DNA of 64,000 nt from Letharia columbiana. Its lineage: Eukaryota; Ascomycota; Lecanoromycetes; Lecanorales; Parmeliaceae. Location of the stretch: NCBI RefSeq assembly GCF_014066305.1, contig NW_023501042.1:62001-126000 (forward strand), in the 5' to 3' direction. Of the stretch, positions 9,452 to 19,779 are shown piece by piece. The notes under the pieces were generated by a model, which saw nothing but the letters and a program-made list of their open reading frames with translations, made no database searches and had not been told where the DNA came from. The position numbers and the translations under genes were made by a program. Every line of letters starts with the position of its first letter. Position 1 is the first letter of the stretch.

Positions 9452-12102
9452 TATTTATATATTATTATCTTATCTCTAATTACTTAATTTATAGTAAAGA
9501 ACTCGCTATAAGATCTATCTAGACTTATAAACTTATATCTTTCTCTAATATTAAGACTTATTAATATAATATTTTATTAGAGTTATAGTCTAAATAGTAG
9601 CTAGAATACTTATTTAAACTTTAAATTTAAAACTCGTATTTACTTTTTTCTTAAGATAATATTATTATATTATCTTAAAGTATAATATTATCTTTATAAG
9701 ATAAGTTTAAAATATATTATATAATAGAATATTAATAGAAATATTAATAGAGATATTAATAGAGATATTAATAATAATAATAGAGGTAATAGAAGTATTA
9801 ATAATAATTAAAGTCTATATAGTAGTAATAGTAGATATCTTCGTTATAATAACGTAAAATAATAGAAATTTAATAATTATTAATAGAGAAGATAATTCTC
9901 TTAATTTTTTACGACGTTTCTAACTCAGCCTTAAAAATAGAGTTATCGAACGAAATCGTATAGATATTTTATATATTTTAAATATAAATTAGTATTATTT
10001 TTAAGTCATATTTTCATTTATTAAGAGGTGGCGTTATTTAGTGAAAATAAGTAGGGGTTATTTTCAAAATATGTGGTTACCGAACTGGCCCTAAACTCGC
10101 CTATGGAATTTCTCAATCACACACTATCGGGCCGGTCCGTCGTACATGCCTGACTTCGAAAGGATTCCGTAAAAGCTCCTTCGTCAAATCGTTGCATACA
10201 TACACACACTCTCTAGGTGATCTCTGCGCCAGTATTGTACAGTTTCTTGTCTAACTCGAGCCTTTTTACCCATCATTTTAATCCCTAGAAATTGAAGCCA
10301 CAGTAACTCAGCCCTGATAGAGAGGGGCTGGGGAGTTCAATCCGGGGGACTTCATAGGTAATCCGTAGGCAAGACAACGCTCTCAATGGTCCGCAACAGT
10401 AGTCCTGGACCTCGAAATAGGCCATCGTGAGGCTACAAAAACGGGTTAATTTTGGACCAGAAGTCGCACGGATCCAGACCAAGTTTCTAGCTGACCTGGC
10501 TAATTCATAAAGATAGTTTTTCGCCAAATCTTATTGGAAAGTTGGAGAGTTACTACTAAATTCATTGGGAACTCATACGTATACACCCCTTTTTGATACA
10601 TGTGTGTCCCCTCGGATCAGGTCAGTGTGCGCGACTATTACAGTAATCGGCAGCTGAGTAGTATATGCGCGCCGAGAAAGAAACAGGAAATAGCTATCGG
10701 ATTTTGCACATGATTAGGTGAAGACCTCTCCCATGTCACACCTAAATTTTACTTGCTTAGCGAGGAACCCCTCGGAGGTGTTATTTATATATTATTATCT
10801 TATCTCTAATTACTTAATTTATAGTAAAGAACTCGCTATAAGATCTATCTAGACTTATAAACTTATATCTTTCTCTAATATTAAGACTTATTAATATAAT
10901 ATTTTATTAGAGTTATAGTCTAAATAGTAGCTAGAATACTTATTTAAACTTTAAATTTAAAACTCGTATTTACTTTTTTCTTAAGATAATATTATTATAT
11001 TATCTCGAAATATAATATTATCTTTATAAGATAAGTTTAAAATATATTATATAATAAGATATTAATAGAGATATTAATAGAGATTTTAATAGTAATAATA
11101 GAGATAATAGAAGTATTAATAATAATTAAAGTCTATATAATAGTAATAGTAGATATCTTCGTTATAATAACGTGAAATAATAGAAATTTAATAATTATTA
11201 ATAGAGAAGATAATTTTCTTAATTTTTTATAATATTTTTAACTTAGCCTTAAAAATAGAGTTATCGAACGAAATCGTATAGATATTTTATATATTTTGAA
11301 TATAAATTAGTATTATTTTTAAGTTATATTTTCATTTATTAAGAGGTGACGTTATTTAGTGAAAATAAGTAGGGGTTATTTTCAAAATATGTGGTTACCG
11401 AACTGGCCCTAAACTCGCCTATGGAATTTCTCAATCACACACTATCGGGCCGGTCCGTCGTACATGCCTGACTTCGAAAGGATTCCGTAAAAGCTCCTTC
11501 GTCAAATCGTTGCATACATACACACACTCTCTAGGTGATCTCTGCGCCAGTATTGTACAGTTTCTTGTCTAACTCGAGCCTTTTTACCCATCATTTTAAT
11601 CCCTAGAAATTGAAGCCACAGTAACTCAGCCCTGATAGAGAGGGGCGGGGAGTTCAATCCGGGGGACTTCATAGGTAATCCGTAGGCAAGACAACGCTCT
11701 CAATGGTCCGCAACAGTAGTCCTGGACCTCGAAATAGGCCATCGTGAGGCTACAAAAACGGGTTAATTTTGGACCAGAAGTCGCACGGATCCAGACCAAG
11801 TTTCTAGCTGACCTGGCTAATTCATAAAGATAGTTTTTCGCCAAATCTTATTGGAAAGTTGGAGAGTTACTACTAAATTCATTGGGAACTCATACGTATA
11901 CACCCCTTTTTGATACATGTGTGTCCCCTCGGATCAGGTCAGTGTGCGCGACTATTACAGTAATCGGCAGCTGAGTAGTATATGCGCGCCGAGAAAGAAA
12001 CAGGAAATAGCTATCGGATTTTGCACATGATTAGGTGAAGACCTCTCCCATGTCACACCTAAATTTTACTTGCTTAGCGAGGAACCCCTCGGAGGTGTTA
12101 TT
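9452..12102 (+). repeat. Direct duplication of ~1.3 kb: transposon right end plus ~690 bp flank
   Basis: Block 1 (9452-10785) and block 2 (10782-12102) are tandem copies sharing the junction bases TATT. Each contains about 630 bp of the RIP-mutated transposon's right end, its TIR (ending 10091 and 11409), then the same ~690 bp of ordinary flanking DNA. By eye the flanks differ by a single missing base (near 10330 versus 11647). The transposon halves differ at many positions, mostly C/T and G/A, and by 12 bases of length. The short minus-strand ORFs at 10285-10527 and 11626-11844 are the same stretch in each copy and match nothing known to me. Confidence 0.85.
10782..11409. mobile_element. Truncated right end of the same transposon (second copy)
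   Basis: This is the transposon portion of duplication block 2. It lacks a left TIR, starts abruptly at the duplication junction and ends in the same CTGGCCC terminus followed by TA. It is more AT-rich than the corresponding part of block 1; for example, block 1 keeps ACGACGTTTC near 9910 where block 2 reads ATAATATTTT. Confidence 0.8.
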
Positions 12103-12169
12103 CCACGGACATATGCAAAGGTGTGAGGCACAGTCTTGAATGCATGTCAAAGTTTCTGTGTTTTGAACT

Positions 12170-12600
12170 AGTTCTGCAGAAAACACTCGACTGCTTCAAT
12201 GATCAAGGGTGTTAGAGTTTCTCTTCGATGCAGGTTAGAGTTGCCGTGATATCAGGAATCTCTGCAGGAAACGGATCCGACTACTTCAACGAGTAAAAGA
12301 ACTCGACTGTCTCAATTCTTAAAAGTATAGAAGGTTTTCTCGATGCAGGCCAAAGGTACCGTTTTTAAAGGCGGTTCTGCAGAAAACGGATTCGACAACT
12401 TAGATAAGTAGAGATGTGTGGGGGGTTTTCAGGCCGTGTTTCAAGGCGATTCTACAAGAAACGGGGTCCACTACTTCAATAGTCAATGATGTGTGAGATT
12501 TTGAGACACTTCTATAGGAAATGAATCCAAATGCTTCAATAATCCAGGATGTGAAAGGTTTCCTTCAACGCAGCTCAATGCACTTCAAAAGTCGCTGATG
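12170..12600 (+). repeat. Degenerate tandem repeat (five units, irregular period)
   Basis: A core like TTCTGCAGAAAACGGATTCG followed by ACTACTTCAATNA recurs near 12172, 12259, 12373, 12448 and 12509, with spacings of about 87, 114, 75 and 61 bases. Between cores lie variants of GGTTTTCTTCGATGCAGG. The units are diverged and not AT-biased. No coding potential is seen. The surrounding DNA at 12103-12940 holds nothing else I recognise. Confidence 0.65.
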
Positions 12601-12940
12601 CTAAAGCGCGAACTCGATATGAGGGGTGTAGATGTATCAAAAAGTGGTGTACACGTATGAGATCCCATTTCAGCCGCGGCCATAATTAGAGAAATTAGAA
12701 CAATTCCACCATTGAACCAATACTGAATAGAGCCCCCGCAAAACATATCTCAGCCTATTCCACGAATAGACGACTAGTCTATCAAGTATAAATATCGGAC
12801 TAATCAACAGCTAAATCAGACCGGTCTGGACCGTCGAGAGCGTTGAGATAAGACGGGTGTACGGGTTGGGGAAGAGGTGTAATGTGTAACAAAGATGCCG
12901 TCATCCATTGAACTGTAGAGTGGCGTCTAGTCTCAGAATT

Positions 12941-13018
12941 CAGACTCTACATTTTAGGGGGGGGCCGGAATATTATAATCCCGAGCCGATTCCGTCATAC
13001 CCCCCCTGTAGAGTCTGA
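12941..13018. repeat. Inverted repeat with G and C runs
   Basis: CAGACTCTACA at 12941-12951 is the reverse complement of TGTAGAGTCTG at 13008-13018. Just inside, a run of eight G (about 12957-12964) faces a run of seven C (about 13000-13006). The arms could form a stem of ~18 bp around a 40-base loop. A half-copy of the stem motif (CTGTAGAGT) also lies near 12914. It may be the end of another small element, since AT-rich RIP-like DNA starts just to the right. Confidence 0.55.
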
Positions 13019-13059
13019 GTAGGAAACCACGGAATCGCTACATTGACCGTTATTTTATA

Positions 13060-13930
13060 TGGGATCCTCACCAAAATTGACCGAAATAGAAAATAAATAT
13101 TTTCTTTTATATATAACTTTTTATTAAGAACTCTAATAAAAAAGAATTTATTTATAAAATAACTATTTAAATATCGTAGAATTAGATTTTTTTTTCGATT
13201 TTTAATAAAGTATCTTAATTATTTATTTTTAGAAGATTTAAATTAGAGTTTTTAAAGACTATATCTTTAATTTCTCTCTTATTCTTTAACGTGCACCGAG
13301 AAAACCTTAAAAATAATCTTAAAATACTCGTTATATTTATAAGTTTATTTAAGAATACTTTTATAAAATAAGCCCGGCCAGATTTTATGAAATTATATTT
13401 ATAAAAAAAATATTTAAAAATATTTAAAAATATTTATTTAAGCTATTATTTTAACTAATTTATCAATTAATCTATAATTTTAAATTATAATTTAATAATT
13501 TATAAGTATAAATAAAGATATATAAAGTTTTATTAAATATATTTTTTAATTTATTTAATTATTATACTATTTTAAAATATTTTAAATAAAAACTAAAAAG
13601 CTTAATAACTTTAAAGATTTCGAACTTTAAATCTAGAAAATTGAATATATTATTATTATATATATTAAGAATATATATATTAATTCTTATAAAAAGTATA
13701 AGAAATAATTCGATTATCGAGTAATAATATATCGAAGTTATAGATTATTAAATTTCTTTAAAATAGTTTCGAGATAGCTTCGAGATAGCTCTCTTCGAGT
13801 TAGAGCTATTTCGAAATCTATTAATACTAATATATACTTAGAGGTAAATATCTTATATTAGTTAAATTATTAAAAAAATAAGACTTAATAGAATTTTCTA
13901 CTTAGACTTATTACGTAAGACTATTAAGAT
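13060..13930. other. AT-rich, RIP-like DNA of unknown origin
   Basis: About 870 bases of AT-rich sequence with stops in all frames. It resembles the RIP-mutated interior of the large transposon in composition, but I could not align it to that element by eye. Short direct repeats of ATATTTAAAA occur near 13405-13440. No gene is supported. Confidence 0.55.
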
Positions 13931-14783
13931 TAAAAGTCTCTTCTATAACTATATATTTTAGAAATAACCTCTAGATATTTCTACTAATTTTCAGCTTAGC
14001 GTTAAATATATATAGGGTATCGTTCTATAATTATATTTCCACATATTTTCGCTTATTAAGCGAAAACAGGCTTAAATATCTGAAAATAACTCTCGATATA
14101 TTTTCGCTTATTAAGCGAAAACAGGCTTGAAAATATCTGAAAACAACTCTCGAGAGTTATTTTCAGCCAAAATAAGGCTAAGAACGCCAAGAATAGTGGA
14201 CATCTATGACCGATATATATATATTATTCTCTTTTTCTTAAGAATATTAAGTATAGATGAGGGAGTAATAGGAGTATTAATGATAGCCAAAGCCTGTGCA
14301 GCAGTAGCAGCAGGTATCTCAGCCATAGTGATGTGGAATGGTAGGAATTCAATGGTTTTTTACGGAGAAGACTGTCAGGACCAGCATAGAGGTACGTTAT
14401 ATGGGTGAGGTAGAATAGGATAATAAGGCTATCGTGCGTTCGAGAAGTGGTATAGGAGGCCATAGATCTTTTACTTAGTGCGCTACCGAACTATGTATGT
14501 GGGAAGGAGGCATGATATGGTAGGGGATGCCTCCGCCAAGGCCCGCTAGCCATAGGGCTGAGTGGTGTGTCAAGGGTACGCTCGTAACAAAGACAATTTT
14601 TGCGACGATTCTGACTCAGCCTCAGAAACAGGGTTACAGAACGGAACCGTACACATATTCTACTTGTTTTGGAAATATTCATAGCGTTATTTTCAAGCCT
14701 TATTTTCATTAGCCAAGTGATGGCGTTATTTAGTGGAAATAAGTAGGGGTTATTTCCAAAATATGTGGTTGCAGAAGGGGCCC
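13930..14783. mobile_element. Short, less mutated copy of the TA-target transposon family
   Basis: The right end (AATAAGTAGGGGTTATTTCC..., ending GGGGCCC at 14783 then TA) matches the TIR of the large transposon. The left part (TTAGCGTTA near 14010, AAAATAAGGCTAAGAACGCC near 14170) matches its left end at 5680-5830. The two halves join at about 14228, exactly where the large copy carries the foldback insertion, and then continue into what matches its right end near 9700-10091. Most of the interior is therefore deleted. It retains many C and G where the large copy has T and A. The left terminus is badly decayed, so its coordinate is approximate. Small ORFs at 14127-14408 and 14527-14712 are probably remnants of the element's coding region. 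Confidence 0.7.
14046..14121. repeat. Pair of 21-nt palindromes in a 55-bp tandem repeat
   Basis: TTTTCGCTTATTAAGCGAAAA occurs at 14046-14066 and again at 14101-14121. Each is a near-perfect palindrome and both are followed by CAGGCTT and TATCTGAAAA. They lie in the subterminal region of the short transposon copy, where transposases of many families bind. Confidence 0.75.
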
Positions 14784-15655
14784 TAAGTGGCGTCGAGGTA
14801 TTCCCAGCACTAGCCACCTAAAGTAAAGAATGTACCTAGATACATGCATCAATCACGCCAAGGCGCTAATCATGTATTAATAGGGCAATTCCCCAGCGTA
14901 GTCCGGTAATCCGCGAGAACGGGAATGGTTGCAACGTGATTCTGGCAAGCTGCTCTCCCACCTTGCTCAACCATTGACGTTCTAGACTCAAGCCATCTGA
15001 CTCTACTTTAGCCTAATCACGTTCGGGATACAGAATGTAACGCTACTCATCAAGCAGCATGTCATCTTACGGCCGAAGTATGCAAGCTCGAATCACTGCA
15101 GGTAGCCCCCTGCTTATGCAACAACGCCTCAAGCTTTCACCTTCTCTGATAGCAGGTGCTTCTGCGACAATCGTGCAGGAATGATGGTGTGCACGGCACG
15201 TAATCGTAGACTGCGAGCAAGATGACTCGTCGCTAAATGTCTTTTCCTTGCTTCCCGTGCAGGGTATCGGAGTCATCCTCATTGTAGGGCTATTCGCGAT
15301 AGTGCGGAGTGGTAGATCACTTCCTGTGTTATAGAAAAGCAGTTGGTGGTGTGTTGGCTGGCTCCAAGTTTTGTCAACCGTGTACACTTACGGCCGATTT
15401 TTTCATCCTTGCCTTACAGAGGTTCACTTTCTTCACTACTAGTGTGCGCTAATGGCTTTGCAGCATCCCAAATCTCTCTCCACATAGCCTGTTTACATCT
15501 AGCCTATGAAAGTTGTAGGAGACTCTCTATTTCGAAAGGGTAAATCGCTGAGAACTTCTACGTTTTTGGGTCATTGTCTATCGCATACTGGATTTGAATG
15601 CACGACCTTAGCTTCTGGTAACCTGCTCTTGCTTAGAAATTCTCACGCAGTCACA
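14784..15655. other. Intergenic region upstream of the NRPS-like gene
   Basis: About 870 bases between the transposon copy and the start of the A-T-TE gene, of ordinary composition. An ATG at 15506 is in frame with the NRPS-like ORF, but the 50 residues it would add do not look like the family, so I leave them out. No RNA gene is seen. Confidence 0.45.
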
Positions 15656-18445
15656 ATGCATCTCAATGGCTTAAAAGATCTCTTAATATCACGAGCAAGC
15701 GGGAACAGGCCTCGAAGCCTTATCATTTACCGGTCTGGGGAGACAACTAGTGGCTACAGCGTGCAATACGACAAGCTGCTGTCGCTAGCTCTATCCAACA
15801 GCCGACACTTTACATGTGTCGAGGGATTTAAGCAAGGCTCTGTTGTCCTACTCCACTTTGATAACCACCTCGATAATATCATATGGTTTTGGTCAGTCCT
15901 TTATGCCGGAGGTGTTCCTGCAATGTCAACCCCATTCAGCAACGACACGAAACAACGCGAGAGACATATATGCCATCTTCACACTCTACTGCGAGACCCA
16001 ATCTGTCTGACTCGGCTCAACCTTTTAGGCGACTTCACTGATCAGGAAGTCTTGAATATCCATACCGTCGAAACTTTGCTCTCCACGGAGGCTTCGGACA
16101 TATGCGCACTCACAGTTCTGAAATGTTCCTCTGAGACAAATCTGGCTTTGTTGATGCTCACGTCCGGCAGTACTGGAGATGCAAAAGCCGTTGCTCTAAG
16201 TCATGAACAGATTCTTACTGCTATTACGAGTAAATCCTCCGTCAAAGATCTCGACCCTGGGAAGCCGTTTCTGAATTGGATAGGACTGGACCATGTGGCC
16301 AGTATGGTGGAGATACACCTGCAAGCTTTGTACCTCAACGTGGACCAAATTCACATTCCCAGTTCAGAAGTACTCTCGGATCCACTGTTTTTCCTCGAAC
16401 TCATTGGCAAGCACAGTGTGGCGAGATCTTTTGCTCCCAATTTCTTTCTTGCAAAGATACGGGAGGCAACGGAGTCTGAGCCTGAAAATGCTTATCTACG
16501 GCTAAAAGAGTTAGACTTGAGTTGTTTGAGATTCCTGGCGACTGGTGGAGAGACTAACGTAGTCGACACGTGTGATGCCATGTCAAAGCTACTTTGCAAA
16601 TACGGCGCACCCAAGAACGCGATCACACCAGGGTTCGGAATGACCGAGACTTGCGCTGGTGCAATCTTCAACTCTCAATGTCCGGATTACGACCTGGAGA
16701 ATGGGTACGAGTTTGCCTCTCTTGGCACATGTATGGCGGGTGTCGAGATTCGTATAACCGTACCGGTCGAAGATGACGAGACAAGAGTAGCTGTGCCGAA
16801 CGAGGCTGGCAACCTTGAACTGACAGGACCTGTAGTGTTCGGAGAATACTATAACAATCCTTCCGCCACAGCCGAAGCATTCACTCGAGATGGCTGGTTC
16901 AAGACTGGAGATCGGGCCTTGATTGATACGGCTGGTCAGCTTAACCTCGTAGGACGTTGGAAGGATACCATCATCGTTAATGGGGTCAAGTATCTTCCTC
17001 ATCAAATAGAGACCGCAGTTGAAGGGCTTTCATTACCTGAGATCGTGCCAGGCTACATTATATGCTTTCCTTATCGCTCAAGTGGAATGGAAACAGAGAA
17101 TATCTGCCTTGTTTACTCTCCTAACTATCCGAGCAACGACGTTCATTCACGAATCAATGCCCAGAAAGCCATTGTGCAGGTAGTCATGTTGCAGACTGGT
17201 GCTTGCCCATATATCTTACCACTTGATAGTCTCTTACTACAGAAGTCTACCCTAGGCAAGTTTTCGCGTCCGAAGATACGAAAAGCAATGGAAAACGGTG
17301 ACTACAATAAGCACAAGGAAGAGAATGACGCTCTGATCCAAACGTACCGAGCCTCCCATTACGTGCCGCCAGCCAACGAGATGGAGCGGTTGCTTTTGAA
17401 TGAGTTTGCCAACACCGTGGAGCTTTTTGAAGAAGGTTTAGGGGTGGAGAAAACGATTCTTGAGATGGGCGTCACGTCAATGCATCTAATTCGACTGAAA
17501 CAGCAGATCGAAAAGCGCTTGTTGATCGACGAAATCCCAATAGTCAAGATCATGGCTTACCCTACTGTGCGGTCTTTGGCAAGAGCCATATATGACACCC
17601 ACGGTCCAAGGAAATACGACCCTGTGGTGAAACTGCAACCAAATGGGAGCAGAACGCCATTGTGGCTAGTCCATCCCGGCGTTGGGGAGATTCTCGTCTT
17701 TCTCGGCCTCGCCAAGTCTATATCAGACCGACCAATATTCGCACTGCGGGCCAGAGGCTTCGATGGAGAGCCATACTTTGAGAGCATCAACCAGGCCGTG
17801 GCGGTCTACCATGCCGCGATCAAAACTCAACAGCCGAAAGGTCCCTATGCGCTAGCAGGCTATTCCTACGGTACAATGCTGGCTTTCGAAATCACGAAAG
17901 TTTTGGAGGCCAGTGGTGACGAAGTGCGCTTCCTTGGGTCTTTCAACCTACCTCCACACATTAAGTCGCGAATGGAGCAGCTCAATTGGACACAGTGCCT
18001 CTTGCATCTGTCCTACTTCCTAGGCTTAATTACAGAACAGCATGCAGACAACGCAGGCGATAAGTTGGATGGACGATCGGAACAAAACGCCCTGGCGTAT
18101 ATAAAGTCTAGTGCAGATCCAGCGCGCTGGGCCGAGCTTTCCTTGTCCCCGGAGAGCCTGTCTAATTGGGCGAGTTTAGCCTTCGGCCTGCAAAGCATGG
18201 CCAGGCTGTACGAGCCGTCGGGTCTTGTGAAGACGATGGATGTCTTCTACGCCACGCCGTTGAAAGTGCTCGCGCTTTCCCGGAAAGAATGGCTCGATGG
18301 CCATTTGAGGAAATGGACCGGATTTGTGGATACGGAACCTCGCTTTCATGAGGTCGAAGGGGCGCACTACACCATGATTGGGCCGGATCATGTCTTTGGC
18401 TTTCAGAAAAAGCTCAAGAGGGCGTTGAAGAGTAGGGGGGTCTGA
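15656..18445 (+). CDS. NRPS-like synthetase, A-T-TE architecture (aryl alpha-keto acid dimerising family)
   Basis: Intronless, 929 residues from the ATG at 15656. The adenylation domain (about 1-540) has LMLTSGSTGDAKAV near 166, GFGMTETCAGA near 325, GWFKTGDR near 412, GRWKDTIIVNG and LGKFSRPKIRK near 538. The carrier domain has GVTSMHLIRLK with the phosphopantetheine serine at about 608. The thioesterase has GYSYG with serine about 737 and the catalytic histidine in EGAHYTMIGP about 904. No condensation domain is present. Fungal enzymes of this layout (TdiA, AtqA, MicA, BtyA, ApvA) activate phenylpyruvate-, hydroxyphenylpyruvate- or indolepyruvate-type acids and join two of them into quinones, furanones or butenolides. 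The A4 region FLNWIGLDHVASMVEIH fits that group. All active-site motifs are intact. An MFS exporter and an OMT nearby suggest a small pathway; the exact acid is not predictable here. Confidence 0.88.
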   Translation: MHLNGLKDLLISRASGNRPRSLIIYRSGETTSGYSVQYDKLLSLALSNSRHFTCVEGFKQGSVVLLHFDNHLDNIIWFWSVLYAGGVPAMSTPFSNDTKQRERHICHLHTLLRDPICLTRLNLLGDFTDQEVLNIHTVETLLSTEASDICALTVLKCSSETNLALLMLTSGSTGDAKAVALSHEQILTAITSKSSVKDLDPGKPFLNWIGLDHVASMVEIHLQALYLNVDQIHIPSSEVLSDPLFFLELIGKHSVARSFAPNFFLAKIREATESEPENAYLRLKELDLSCLRFLATGGETNVVDTCDAMSKLLCKYGAPKNAITPGFGMTETCAGAIFNSQCPDYDLENGYEFASLGTCMAGVEIRITVPVEDDETRVAVPNEAGNLELTGPVVFGEYYNNPSATAEAFTRDGWFKTGDRALIDTAGQLNLVGRWKDTIIVNGVKYLPHQIETAVEGLSLPEIVPGYIICFPYRSSGMETENICLVYSPNYPSNDVHSRINAQKAIVQVVMLQTGACPYILPLDSLLLQKSTLGKFSRPKIRKAMENGDYNKHKEENDALIQTYRASHYVPPANEMERLLLNEFANTVELFEEGLGVEKTILEMGVTSMHLIRLKQQIEKRLLIDEIPIVKIMAYPTVRSLARAIYDTHGPRKYDPVVKLQPNGSRTPLWLVHPGVGEILVFLGLAKSISDRPIFALRARGFDGEPYFESINQAVAVYHAAIKTQQPKGPYALAGYSYGTMLAFEITKVLEASGDEVRFLGSFNLPPHIKSRMEQLNWTQCLLHLSYFLGLITEQHADNAGDKLDGRSEQNALAYIKSSADPARWAELSLSPESLSNWASLAFGLQSMARLYEPSGLVKTMDVFYATPLKVLALSRKEWLDGHLRKWTGFVDTEPRFHEVEGAHYTMIGPDHVFGFQKKLKRALKSRGV

Positions 18446-18923
18446 GTACGGGGCTTTCATGCGAGCGGCACAGCGTGTCTTACATTGTACGTTTCAAACG
18501 TGGTTTCGGCCGTTGCAGTGGCCAAGGGTTACCACAGTAAATCTGTGCTAGAGAGATTCAACCTATTACTTTCCGTCCTAGCTTCGAATCCCTCATACTG
18601 GACCATGCTCCTTTGATCTATCTCTCTCATCGTCTAAATCGGACACACATCCAATGGCTATCAAGCCTAATGTCTCCGCTTTCATCACATGAACCCGGCT
18701 CAGACAAACTTTTGGCGAAAAGAAATCCTGCTGCTCACAGTTGAAAGTCTCTATGTTTTTGAGACTCGTAGAGCTAGAACTGCAATTTACTTCCGGCAGC
18801 GCGCCTGCTCAGGCTGCGCGGTGACCGTGCAACTGTCCCTCCTAATTGCTTGCGCTGGAGTACCTTGGCGTGGATTACTAGGAGGTATGTATTCCCTCTT
18901 TGGCAAAACATATATTCTCCAAC
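18446..18923. other. Intergenic, nothing recognised
   Basis: About 480 bases between the convergent NRPS-like gene and the leftward F-box-like gene. It must contain both 3' ends. No repeat or RNA is seen. Confidence 0.45.
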
Positions 18924-19779
18924 TCACGCCAGTGGCCTAACTTGACCAACACTGAGGACCACATTCCAAGTCCTGGCTGTCTGTAAGTCAGCGATGCCTG
19001 CACCCACAACTGTAAGAAATTTCGCACTCAAACGTCCCCATTGATCCCGCTCTTCAGACATGGCTCGACTCTCGATGGTGATCTTGTCAACAACATGGCA
19101 CAGAGGCCGCAGCACTGTTGCCAGCACTTCTCTTCGTTTCTCCTCCCTCCATCTCTGATCTTGCCATATTTGCGCCGTGGGTGGTATGCTTCTGTTAGTA
19201 CCGCCCATTAGCGTCCGTATCGATTTTACGTCAAGCTGCCCGGATCGAGAAAGATGCGGGACTCAAGTAAGCGTCGCACTGGTTTTGCGACTCCTCTATG
19301 CACTGGAATTCGCCATTGAAATCTACTCACTCAGACACGATAGAAGTACCACAACGGTCGATTGCAACCAAAGTCTTCAGGTATCTCCCTTCCTGACCTC
19401 GTTTCGCTTGACGTAAAGTATTCAAGAACCAGTCACTTCGGCGCTGCGTGTGCCGGTGCAAGAAGAACGCTGTGTGGGTTGGCGAGAGCACTAAATCTCC
19501 AATTTCGACTTGTAAATGTTGCATGCGGCCTAGATGTTTCAAAAGGCTTGGTGTGCTCTCTAGCGGGCTGAACAGTGAGAGCGAGAAGGTGTTGTTGGCG
19601 TAGTAGTACTCGAGCATTTCATGAAAAGTTTGCCAACAAGAGCGAATTATTCCATTTCGTAGAGATTTCACCATTGCCCCGGAAGCTATTTTGACGACAG
19701 CGTCGTTTATGAGGAGATGGGAGTATATTTGATGGCGTAGTTCCAAGGGAACGGTTAGGAAGGCCGGCTTGGAGGACAT
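18924..19779 (-). CDS. Small F-box-like / 2EXR-type protein (probable two-exon gene)
   Basis: From ATG 19779 the product begins MSSKPAFLTVPLELRHQIYS, the short leucine/proline motif (LPxELRxxIY) typical of the very large fungal family of F-box-like or 2EXR proteins. It continues through a hydrophilic region to GTSIVS near 19330. An ORF break there can be bridged by a GTGAGT donor and an acceptor ACTAACAG near 19195, giving SIPPTAQIWQDQRW and KRREVLATVLRPLCHVVDKI, which resembles the C-terminal half of this family. The stop is at 18924. The intron is my inference; without it the protein would be about 150 residues and end at 19327. Role unknown. Confidence 0.5.

Larger units (their letters stand above)
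5632..10091. mobile_element. RIP-mutated DNA transposon with TIRs and TA target site
   Basis: The ends are an inverted pair: GGGCCAGTTCGGTAACCACA... at 5632 and its reverse complement ending ...CTGGCCC at 10091. The match runs about 48 bases inward. TA flanks both ends (5630-5631 and 10092-10093), as expected for a TA target duplication. Apart from the nested element at 5841-6798 the interior is extremely AT-rich and full of TA dinucleotides and stops in all frames, the appearance left by RIP. The original transposase cannot be read. Without the nested insertion the element is ~3.5 kb. Right ends of the same family recur at 11409 and 14783. The TA target suggests, but does not prove, a Tc1/mariner-like or related superfamily. 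Confidence 0.8.

Noticed and set aside
10285..11844. Two near-identical minus-strand ORFs (80 and 72 codons)
   Set aside because: They are the same stretch in the two duplication blocks; one is altered by a single-base indel and neither matches a known protein.
15560..15645. tRNA-like 3' half on the minus strand (GTGCATTCAAATCC)
   Set aside because: The bases around the TTCAAAT loop cannot form the T stem and no acceptor or anticodon arm can be drawn.
15506..15655. N-terminal extension of the NRPS-like protein from an upstream in-frame ATG
   Set aside because: The 50 extra residues do not resemble the adenylation family, and the ATG at 15656 gives the expected start.
18540..18605. TTCGAATCC motif suggesting a tRNA
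   Set aside because: The five bases on either side do not pair and no cloverleaf can be drawn.
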